Origin: Smittia aterrima
Taxonomy: Eukaryota; Arthropoda; Insecta; Diptera; Chironomidae
Length of the DNA: 64,000 nucleotides
Direction: 5' to 3'
NCBI GenBank assembly: GCA_033063855.1
Contig: CP093829.1
Span: forward strand, 1,684,243 to 1,748,242
Part shown: positions 48,701 to 60,700 of the stretch, piece after piece
Layout: the number at the start of each line of letters is the position of its first letter
How positions within the stretch are numbered: the stretch's first letter is position 1
Translations under genes and position numbers: made by a program
Notes under the pieces: generated by a model
What the model was told of the DNA's origin: nothing
Databases searched by the model: none
Seen by the model: the letters and a program-made list of their open reading frames with translations, nothing else

Positions 48701-51700
48701 TTGTAGCTTTCTAGAAGTTTTGAATTAAATTTAGTTCAACATGGAAATGCAATTAGAGCGAAAACTCATAGCAGAGAGAGAGAGAGAGTTAGTCCCAGCA
48801 CTTCAAGAGATTAAAAGCTTTTTTTTATATTTTTTTATAAAAACATTTCGAGAAGCATTCTATCGGAATTAAGTTAGTTAATTTCACTTGAAGCTTCTCG
48901 CTAGGAGGAGTTTCTCGATAGCTCTTATTTTTTTCAACGAAAGTGGAAATGCTGCAACGTTGTCAAGAATAAAGGATTATTGTATTATCATAGTCATGTG
49001 CATAAACTGAGAGAATAAATAAATAAGCTTTTGTTAGGCGATACAATGCAATGTCGGGAGCGTCCCAGAAGCTTTACCTTTCATTTGTCGTGTGACAGTC
49101 GGTGGCATACTAACGGTCGGCTTAAAGCCGCTATAAACCTTTAATTTCGCTGACGTTATACTCTCGCCGTGTTTATTTGATGCGACACAATTGTATTTTC
49201 CCGCATCGTCGTCCGTCGCATCGAAAATTTCCAAAATTGCCAATCCATCGGAAAAGGTTTGCTGATATTTCGAGGACGGTCGGATGGGAAAGCCGTTCTT
49301 TTCCCATGAAATGTCACATTCGGTCGATAGCACTGAGCACGTGAACTTCACGGACGCTGAATTTTCAGTTATTGTCCGATCGCTAATTGGTGTCGCAAAT
49401 ACGGGTTTTTCCATCGATGGATGAGAATCGTAAACGTTAGGTGAACGACGAATACGAGCGGCGATTTCTCGAGTGTGCTTATCAAGCAGAACTTTGTTCG
49501 AGTCCTCGAACTCAACAGCATCAAGGTAACTCGACTCTGCAGAAAAAAGAAAATTGCTTCGTGAGAAAATGAAGCATGAAGCGATGAGCTTAACTTACCC
49601 CTTGGTGTGGTTCTCGAGCGATGACGTTCGACCTTCTCGTAGACGTGGACATTGCACTTTGTAGAAATCTCGTTGTACTGATTCTTCACTCGGCACTCGT
49701 AAGCTCCAGCATCGCTCGATACAATGTTCAGAATCTCTAAGCACAAGCGATTATAAGACTTTGTGAATCGATACTTCTCGCGATGGTCTTCAATCAAAAG
49801 CTCTTCATTGTTTCTGAACCACTTGATTTCAGATTGAGCATTGCACTGCGAAATTTTGCAGTTCAGTCTCACGTTTCGACTTCCATCCTCAACAGTGATA
49901 TCGCTCAAAACATTCTCGAACACGATGCGATTCTTCTTCTCATTAACATCGAAAGGATCAAGTGGAACATGAGGCGGTGGATTGAAAATTTTGTAAACTA
50001 AATGTGAACTCTCATCGACTCTCTCGAAGTTACGATTCAAAATGCAACAACGATATAGTCCACAATCAGTATTCATCGGATACGTGACAATTAGCTTCAA
50101 TTTTCCGGAGTTCTCGTCGAGCTCTTGTTCGTACGTCGTTGGTATGCCACCCGATGGTACAAACGACTGACGAATCTCAATATCGTCCTTGTACCACTTA
50201 ATGCGGTGTGTGTTGAAGTCCAGTGAGGATTTAATGTTGCACTCAATGATTAACTTGTTAGTCACTGGGTCATATGAGTCTGAAAATGATTTTGATGTTT
50301 GAGGTGTGGGAAGAGAATTTTCAATTTATGTTTCACATCGAAAAGGTAAATTGTGGTATTTTCAAAAACGTGAAGTGTATACAACAAATATTGGTCAACC
50401 AACGTTCATGTGTTTAGATAACGTCGATAAATGTTTGTCGCCAGTTATGTGACAAATGATTGTTACCTGAGAGCGTGCTTGTGAACAAGGGCGGTTCAAA
50501 GTTTAGATGCTCGTAAGCATAGACTGTAACTTTAATATCGCAATCGATGCTGTTCGCATAATTCTTTACGACCAACCTGTAGAGACCCGAGTCTTTCGGC
50601 TGAACGTTGTTAATAATTAAGCAGCCTTTACCGTTGTTCGTCACCATCTGACGATACTTTCGTCCACTCACGAGTGGAATATCGTTATGAGACCACTCGT
50701 ACTGTGGATATTTTCCATCGACGAATGCCGTGAGCCTTAGAGTTGAACCTTGCGCGAGAGTTTGAGGACAAGGACGTGTCAACCAAGTCAATTTATAACG
50801 ATGGTCGTAATCTTTTGGCTTGTCCAAGCGCTTTGAATGATACAACTCGCCTGGCCATTCGTCTTCGTCTTTTGGCTTGACGTGACGACTCTTATACATC
50901 TTCTGAGTTCTTCGATATTCCGCTTTCTCCGCCTTATCGTCGTCCTCCTCATGTTTGCCACGGAACCAAACACGCAGCCAACAAGCTTCTTCGCCAACAT
51001 GATTCTTTGCTCTTACCTCATAACGACCACGGTCGGCGTGCCTAATTGGATTTACAATAACCATTGTGCACGTCCCGTCGTCGTCGTATGCAATGCGATA
51101 GCGTGGCATTCTATCCGGTAAAATTTCGAGGTTGTTCTTATACCAGCGAATCTCAGGCTTGGGATAACCTCGAACATGGCAATCGAACGTGAGCTCATCC
51201 GTGCGTTCGACATATTTGTCTAGAAAATGGAAAAGTTTTTTTTCGATCGATTCATGATGCGTTTAATGGCGTGAGAGAATAAAAAAGCTTTCATGTGCAA
51301 CGCTTCAAAACAATTTTGCATTGAGTTTGTCAGAATGAAAATTGGATTTTATTTTTAGAAGAGATTTCTTCGTTTTGCTTTTTTGTGAATCAAACTCAAA
51401 AATACTAAAAGTTTCTCAGCTTTGTTGTGTTGTATGCAAAGAAGTTTCTCGCATCTATTTTTAAAGTTTTATAAATCGATAGTAATTGATACCTGTGAGA
51501 AGACGAGTAAACGTCGGAGGCTGATCGGCTGTCTCCTTGGGCTGTGGCACAGTAATGATGACTTTGCACGTATCAATCAATGGCTCAGTGTAGTTGTTAT
51601 AATGAGTGACTGTATACGTTCCACTGTCCTGAACTCGAACGTTTTCAATCTCTAAGACGGTCATATTTCTTTGAGGATAGAACTCGATATACTTGCGAGC

Positions 51701-54700
51701 AGTTGGCGCTTTAACAAGTCTTCCGTTGTGTCGCCACTCGCAAGTGATGGGACCGATTGACGCACTGAAGCTTTCCATTCGAAGAGTTTTTCCTTTCATC
51801 ATTTCGACGTCGATGAGCTTATTCACGAAGAAGAATTTTTTGCGCAATTGAAAATCGGTGATGTAGTATTTTGGTCGGTTAAGAATGATTGGATGCTCGA
51901 CCTCAGGTGACTTCCGTTTGTATGGAGTTGATGGAACTTCGTATTCAGTAGTTTCCTCAACGATATCATCAAACCAACAAGCACCATCTTCAGCTTCAGC
52001 TGGTATATCATCCTTTGGAGGCAATGCACAAGCTTCTTCAATCTCTGGCTCAGCTTCTGGCGGAGCTTGTTCAACTGGCTCTGCTTCCTTCTCTGGAGTT
52101 GGTTCTTTCGGTGGTTCGGGCTCAACTGCTGCTGGTTCTTCTGCAGGAGCTGCTGGCTCTTCAGATGGAGCTGCTTCTGGTTCAGCTGGAGCTGCTTCAG
52201 CCTCAGCTGCTGGAGTTTCAGCAACTGGAGCTTCTGCAGTCGCTTCGGCAGGTGCTGCCTCTTCTTCTTCATCGCTGGCTGCAACTTCGCCAGGGACGTT
52301 CCAATCACAACCTTCTTCTTCTTCTTCTTCTTCCTCTTCTTGTTCTTCTGCTTCTTCTTCCTCACTGCCATAGACAGACTCGCCACTATCTTCTTCATCG
52401 GTCACCTCCACTTGCTGCTCATCACCCCATGGAGTCATAATTGTCTTAAGAATTTTTCGCTTTTTCTTGTATTTCTTTCTATTCTTATTCTTACTCGCAG
52501 CAGCAGTAGCTTCATCCTCTGGAGGTTCCCAAAACACGAATTCTTTAACCTCAGGAACGATGTCTTCCCAACGTTGCTCGCCAGGTTGATAATGATGATA
52601 CTTGAGATTTTCCTTGTGCTCCAAATACTTTTGGAAGTAAATCGCGTTATACTCTTCCTCAGTTTGGAACTGAACGTTCAGCACTCGTCGTTCAAAACCA
52701 GCTTCGTTCTCAACTTCAATAATAAAATCGCCGTTGTCCAAGAAGCTTGGCCCGAGCACTATCAATGACGCTATTGTGTGTTCATGCAAGTCATCAGGAT
52801 GATTAAAAATTGTATAGCGAGGGAGATTGAATAAGTTCAAAGGAATTTTTTCTTTGAACCATCTAATAGTTGGCTCCGGGTTACCAAAAATTGTGCAGTG
52901 GACGATCAATTGATTTTCGTCTGGCTTGTGAGTGTCTGATGAGAGTTTTTGTTTATGTCAAAAGCGGAAAGGAGATAGAAACAGAAATGAACTATTAATA
53001 GACAGTTCGATCGATTCAACAAAGAAAAAAGTTTTAAATTTAAACCTTCGATTGTGCACACTCAAAGTCTACCGTTGCATAATGCACTGCGCGAAGTTTT
53101 AATTGAAAAACTTTCCACCTCGATTGAAATAAAGTCAATTTAACTCACATTGAAGCTTCCGAACGAAGGTAGGTGGAACTTTCTCTGCCAACTCTTTGGT
53201 CTTGTGGAAGCGTGGAACAACAATCATTTGACATGACGTTACCAAGGTCTCATTTGTTCCTTTGCTCGTGAAAGTGCATGTATACTTTCCAGCATCGCTC
53301 GGTTGTGTGCATTCAATGCCAATGCAAGCTGTTGCGCCATGACATGAATAGTCCAGAATGCGTGGCGTTCTCTCAAAGCGAATTTTCCTTCCATCCTTAT
53401 GCCAGATCGCCTCAATGTCCTTGCCGCCTCTCACACCACAAATGAAGCGAGCATTTCTATCCTCGACAACTGTCATGTTATGCAAATGTACAGTGAACTC
53501 GAACTTCTCCCGCTGCGCCCACAATGATAACGGTCGGATGACTCGCTTACTTTTCTTGATTGGGTCACCCCACTTGTCAAGTTCAACTTTCTCGGGCACA
53601 GGCGGTTTTTCAGGCTCCATCGACTGTAGCACGCGATCTTTGTTTTAATTTGTTATGTAATTAATGAAAATATTCATTTAGTTTGATGTGATCCGCAATG
53701 ATACGCAGACATGAAACACAAAACATTTAGCGAGACAATTAACACAAACAGTTCCTCCACATGACTAAGATCAACCGCGAACACATTTTCACTTGCATTC
53801 CACTTTAGTTTGCTCCACAATTCTTTACTTGTGGCACTTTAATTACCTTTGATTGTGACGAAAGTCGGAGGAGACGGACGTTCAGTGTTTAAATTTTCAT
53901 AAACTGTTAGGGTTGCGACGGTTGATGTTTCGCCGTTGTTATTCTTAGCAAAGCAAGTATATTCTGCCGCGTCACGTTTCTTGACGTTTAAAACTTCGAG
54001 ACTGAGTAAGCCTTCGCTGTTAAAGAACTTATATTTCTCAGCTTTTGGTTCAATGGGGTTTCCATTTTTCAGCCAGCGGACCGTAACTCCAGGTCCTGTG
54101 ACATTGCACGTTAACTTTGCAGTTTGGCCGATGGCAACAGCGCGCGACTTCAAATGTGAGATCACCAATGGTGGTCTCATCATGGCACGTTGTCGCTGCC
54201 ATTCCAAATCGCGATCTTTCTCAGTCATTTCACTTTCACTCTCAGTTTCAGTTTCAGCCGCAGCTGCTTCTCTTTCTTCGAGAAGATCTTGCAACACTGG
54301 AGGGATATTAGGTTCGTCCTCTTCGACTGCTTCCCACTCAATGCCCGGTTCATCGGCTTTCACGGGAATTAAATCTTTATCGGAATCGTATGCAGCTTCA
54401 TCGACTTTTCGCTTGGCTTCGGCAGCTTCGGCTTCCTGTCGTTCCTTCTCCTCGGCTTCTTTTCGTGCCTTGTCGTTGATTTCATAAATAATGTCACAAA
54501 GATCTCGTCAATTTCAAGTTTATTGCAAACCGTTTAGTGTTGTTTGGTGAGACAGTTATGAGCTTTTTTATTCAAAAACTTATTGTTGTGTGCATTGGAC
54601 TAGAATTTGTTTTGATCGTGTGATTAATTGAGAGTTCTTTGTGACATTAAATTGCGACAAAATACCTTCTCTTCTTCTTCAGCTTTCTTCTTCGCCTCAG

Positions 54701-57700
54701 CTTCGGCTTTCTTCAGAGCTTTTGCCTCTTCCGCTGCCTATCCATATTTAATCATTTCAGTTTATCGTGAGCCGCGCGTCGATCGAGCGTGATACTTACA
54801 ATGCGAGCTTTTTCCTCATCTTCGATGCGTTTCTTCTCAGCCTCTTCAGCGGCAATCTTTTCAGCTTCTTCTCGAGCAATTCTTTCAGCTTCTTCGCGTG
54901 CAATACGCTCAGCCTCTGCTCTTTCTGCACGAATGCGAGCAGCTTCAGCTTCCTTTGCAGCTCTTTCTTCTTCTTCCTTTCGTTGAGCTTCTTGTTCCTC
55001 AATTGAAACTTCAGGAACAATGATGACAGGCTCCGAAGATTCTTCTTCCACAATAATGATTTTCACTTCGCTGATATCGGCGCAACTTGCTTTGTCAAGC
55101 GAGCAGTAGTCAGTGAACAACAAGTTAATATACTCATCTACCTTTCCAGCGACCATAGCGGAGCCTCCAGAAATGTCCATGACACATGCTTTGTCAATAA
55201 TTGCATGTGATGACGCTACCTGTAACTCTTTTCTGTCTCCTACCTCAAATGGCGATTTCTCGCGCTTCAAATACCGATTGATCTTTGGCTCTTCTGGCAC
55301 GGCCAATGTTTCTGGAGCTGGAGCTTCATCGACATCCTTTGACTTTCCCTTTCTTCCTCGTCGTTCACGAACCATTTTCTTGCTAGTCTGATTTTTTATT
55401 CAAAGCACTCGCCGTTCACAAATCCGCTGCTCTGATCGGAATGATTATAAAATCAAACGTCTTTTCACTAAATACCACGAAGCGTAACCTAATTTGCGCT
55501 GCGAAAAATAATTCACTTTTATTTTATTTTCTCTTCTCGATCGTAAACGCACTTTTCACGAAAACTCAATTACCTCAACTCTCGAAAGCACCAAGAAGAC
55601 TGCGCGAAAATTATCGATTGCGATACTGAGAATATCGATGACAACTATTCGGACTTTCATTCTAGATCGTATTTGATCGCCGAAAACTTTACGCACACTG
55701 ATCAGCTTTCGTTCAAAAAAAAAACTTCGTCAAGTCAAAGAAGAATGAATGAGTCTAGCGAGTTTGCTTGTTTTGTGATTTAAATATCTAAAATTACTTC
55801 TGCATGTTTCATGAAACAAATCAGGTGTTGACGTCGCATTGATCTAGTTATCTCATTTTCGAATTTTGTTGGCAAAGGTCACAGTCGTTTAAACGCTTTT
55901 CGTTTATTTTTAAATCGTCGTCAACAGGTTTTTGAAAATACCACATGAGAAGGAATCAAAGGGAGACGGCAATGACTAAAAGCAATGATTGACTCACCCT
56001 TGAGGTTCTTCGTGAACACAGATGACGTTTGTTGAACTTCTTCGCCATAAATTGTCAAAATAGCATTGGTTTCGATTTCGCCGTGGCTATTTGACACGAC
56101 GCATGAGTAGTCACCAGCGTCTTGAGATGTCGCGTTCATGATTTCAAGTGACAATACGCCGTTGTTGCTGTCAATGGAATATTTGTCAGTTTTCCTTAAT
56201 AAAACTCCATCCTTTGACCATCGAACGATGCACTCGGGATCAGACACGGCACAAGTTAGCTTAATGATCGAATTTTCAGCGGCTGAGCGATTTTTCAAAC
56301 GTGCGATAAACGTTGGCATTCTCTTAGACTCTCTACGACGAGTTTCGGGAGCTCTTAAAGAATCTTGCGAGCTAGTTCTGTCATCAGCATTGAGATTTGA
56401 CTTCTCCTCAAGCTTTTTGCGGCGAATTGGTTTTTCAGGTTCAACATCTGGCAAAGATGTGATCGAATTGTCGTTGATCGTAGATGAAACATCAGATTTT
56501 CCGTTGATCTCAGGTAGTGGCGTTTCAACTCCATTTTTCTCAATAATCTTATCAAAACCGTTCGTTTCACTTTGCTCGGAAGATTTTTGAACGATTTCTT
56601 CTTTTGTCTCTGCAAGCTTTCTTCTTCTGATTGGTTTTTCTGGTTCAGTTTCAGGTGTTTCTGAGACTTTTTCTTCAACTTTTTCTTCTTGAGTATGTTT
56701 CAAAGTCTCGTCAACCTTTTCTGAATTGATAACAGTTGACAACATCACGAGAGACTGTTCGAGTGCAGTTACTTTATCTCGAAGCAATATCAAATCCATT
56801 GTTTTCTTTCCCATCAAAGAAGATTTTGCGGACGAAGCAAAGTTAATCACTTCATGCAAGTACTGACTGCTGCTTGAAAGCTTTTCAAAACTTTTCTTCA
56901 CATCTTTAAGAGTTAACGTTAAAGTTTGAACTTCAGGAGTGACACGACGAGTGTTCATTACGAGAGTTATAACTTCTTCAATTTCTTGTTTGATGCTGCA
57001 AACATATTGTGCCAAGAGAATTTCTTGGGTTTGAGCTTCAGGAACTTTTTCAATTTCTGGAGCTTTCCCAGTTTCGATTTCTTTCTTTTCTTCTGGTTTG
57101 GTTTCTTCTTTGGGAGTTTCAATTGTTTGAGCTTCTGCTTGTTGAGGCTTGTTAGCTGACTGAAGAACAACAAGAGATTTCTTCAATGTAGAGAGATTGT
57201 CTTTGATCAAAATCATGTCGCTTGTTCTCTTCGCAACTAATGAAGCTTCTGCGCTTTCAATAGACTCGACCAATTTCTGTAATTTCGGTTGATCTTCTGG
57301 GAGATCTAATAAAGTTTCAAGAGTAATTTTAAGAACACTTTCAACTGATTGAACCTCCGTTGTTGGTCGTCTAGCGTTTTTGATTGAGAGCATGGCACTT
57401 TCGATTTGTTCTTTGGTTTTGACAAGATTTTCAGGAAGTTCCTTGACAACTTCTGCTTTCTTGGATTCAACAACTTCAGGAACTTTAGCTTCAGGAGCTT
57501 TTTCCACTTCAGGAGCTTTCTCTGCTTCAGGTTTGATTTCTTTCTTTTCTTCTGGTTTGGTTTCTTCTTTAACTTCAGCAACTTGTGGAGTTTCGATTGG
57601 CTGAGCTTCCACTTGTTGAGGCTTGTTAGCTGACTGAAGGACAACAAGAGATTTCTTCAATGTAGAGAGATTGTTTTTGATCAAAATCATGTCGCTTGTT

Positions 57701-60700
57701 CTCTTCGCAACTAACGAAGCTTCTGCGCTTTCAATAGACTCGACCAATTTCTGTAATTTCGGTTGATCTTCTGGGAGATCTAATAAAGTTTCAAGAGTAA
57801 TTTTAAGAACACTTTCAACTGATTGAACCTCCGTTGTTGGTCGTCTAGCGTTTTTGATTGAGAGCATGGCACTTTCGATTTGTTCTTTGGTTTTGACAAG
57901 ATTTTCAGGAAGTTCCTTGACAACTTCTGCTTTCTTGGATTCAACAACTTCAGGAACTTTAGCTTCAGGAGCTTTTTCCACTTCAGGAGCTTTCTCAACT
58001 TCAGGTGTGATTTCTTTCTTTTCTTCTGGTTTGGCTTCTTCTTTAACTTCAGCAACTTGTGGAGTTTCAATTGCCTGAGCTTCTGCTTGTTGAGGCTTGT
58101 TAGCTGACTGAAGAACAACAAGAGATTTCTTCAATGTAGAGAGATTGTCTTTGATCAAAATCATGTCGCTTGTTCTCTTCGCAACTAATGAAGCTTCTGC
58201 GCTTTCAATAGACTCGACCAATTTCTGTAATTTCGGTTGATCTTCTGGGAGATCAGACAAAGTTTCAAGAGTAATTTTAAGAACACTTTCAACTGATTGA
58301 ACCTCCGTTGTTGGTCGTCTGGCGTTCTTGATTGAGAGCATGGCACTTTCAATTTGTTCTTTGGTTTTGACAAGATTTTCAGGAAGTTCCTTGACAACTT
58401 CTGCTTTCTTGGATTCAACAACTTCAGGAGCTTTTTCCACTTCAGGAGCTTTCTCTGCTTCAGGTGTGATTTCTTTCTTTTCTTCTGGTTTGACTTCTTC
58501 TTTAACTTCAGCAACTTGTGGAGTTTCAATTGCCTGAGCTTCTGCTTGTTGAGGCTTGTTTGCTGACTGAAGAACAACAAGAGATTTCTTCAATGTAGAG
58601 AGATTGTCTTTGATCAAAATCATGTCGCTTGTTCTCTTCGCAACTAATGAAGCTTCTGCGCTTTCAATAGACTCGACCAATTTCTGTAATTTCGGTTGAT
58701 CTTCTGGGAGATCTGATAAAGTTTCAAGAGTAATTTTAAGAACACTTTCAACTGATTGAACCTCCGTTGTTGGTCTTCTGGCGTTCTTGATTGAGAGCAT
58801 GGCACTTTCGATTTGTTCTTTGGTTTTGACAAGATTTTCAGGAAGTTCCTTGACAACTTCTGCTTTCTTGGATTCAACAACTTCAGGAACTTTAGCTTCA
58901 GGAGCTTTTTCCACTTCAGGAGCTTTCTCTGCTTCAGGTGTGATTTCTTTCTTTTCTTCTGGTTTGGCTTCTTCTTTAACTTCAGCAACTTGTGGAGTTT
59001 CAATTGCCTGAGCTTCTGCTTGTTGAGGCTTGTTAGCTGACTGAAGGACAACAAGAGATTTCTTCAATGTAGAGAGATTGTCTTTGATCAAAATCATGTC
59101 GCTTGTTCTCTTCGCAACTAATGAAGCTTCTGCGCTTTCAATAGACTCGACCAATTTCTGTAATTTCGGTTGATCTTCTGGGAGATCTGATAAAGTTTCA
59201 AGAGTAATTTTAAGAACACTTTCAACTGATTGAACCTCCGTTGTTGGTCGTCTAGCGTTTTTGATTGAGAGCATGGCACTTTCGATTTGTTCTTTGGTTT
59301 TGACAAGATTCTCAGGAAGTTCCTTGACAACTTCTGCTTTCTTGGATTCAACAATTTCAGGAACTTTAGCTTCAGGAGCTTTTTCCACTTCAGGAGCTTT
59401 CTCTGCTTCAGGTTTGATTTCTTTCTTTTCTTCTGGTTTGGCTTCTTCTTTAACTTCAGCAACTTGTGGAGTTTCAATTGCCTGAGCTTCTGCTTGTTGA
59501 GGCTTGTTAGCTGACTGAAGAACAACAAGAGATTTCTTCAATGTAGAGAGATTGTCTTTGATCAAAATCATGTCGCTTGTTCTCTTCGCAACTAATGAAG
59601 CTTCTGCGCTTTCAATAGACTCGACCAATTTCTGTAATTTCGGTTGATCTTCTGGGAGATCAGACAAAGTTTCAAGAGTAATTTTAAGAACACTTTCAAC
59701 TGATTGAACCTCCGTTGTTGGTCGTCTGGCGTTCTTGATTGAGAGCATGGCACTTTCGATTTGTTCTTTGGTTTTGACAAGATTTTCAGGAAGTTCCTTG
59801 ACAACTTCTGCTTTCTTGGATTCAACAACTTCAGGAACTTTAGCTTCAGGAGCTTTTTCCACTTCAGGAGCTTTCTCTGCTTCAGGTTTGATTTCTTTCT
59901 TTTCTTCTGGTTTGGCTTCTTCTTTAACTTCAGCAACTTGTGGAGTTTCAATTGCCTGAGCTTCTGCTTGTTGAGGCTTGTTAGCAGACTGAAGAACAAC
60001 AAGAGATTTCTTCAATGTAGAGAGATTGTCTTTGATCAAAATCATGTCGCTTGTTCTCTTCGCAACTAATGAAGCTTCTGCGCTTTCAATAGACTCGACC
60101 AATTTCTGTAATTTCGGTTGATCTTCTGGGAGATCTGACAAAGTTTCAAGAGTAATTTTAAGAACACTTTCAACTGATTGAACCTCCGTTGTTGGTCGTC
60201 TGGCGTTCTTGATTGAGAGCATGGCACTTTCGATTTGTTCTTTGGTTTTGACAAGATTTTCAGGAAGTTCTTTGACAACTTCTGCTTTCTTGGATTCAAC
60301 AACTTCAGGAGCTTTTTCCACTTCAGGAGCTTTCTCTGCTTCAGGTGTGATTTCTTTCTTTTCTTCTGGTTTGACTTCTTCTTTAACTTCAGCAACTTGT
60401 GGAGTTTCAATTGCCTGAGCTTCTGCTTGTTGAGGCTTGTTAGCAGACTGAAGAACAACAAGAGATTTCTTCAATGTAGAGAGATTGTCTTTGATCAAAA
60501 TCATGTCGCTTGTTCTCTTCGCAACTAATGAAGCTTCTGCGCTTTCAATAGACTCGACCAATTTCTGTAATTTCGGTTGATCTTCTGGGAGATCTGATAA
60601 AGTTTCAAGAGTAATTTTAAGAACACTCTCAACTGATTGAACCTCCGTTGTTGGTCGTCTGGCGTTCTTGATTGAGAGCATGGCACTTTCGATTTGTTCT

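Noticed and set aside
51885..52768. Long + strand frames opposite the acidic linker (up to 233 codons)
   Set aside because: They are mirror frames of the Glu/Ala-rich coding sequence of Stretchin-Mlck and consist of Leu/Phe/Ser runs with no domain or splice logic.
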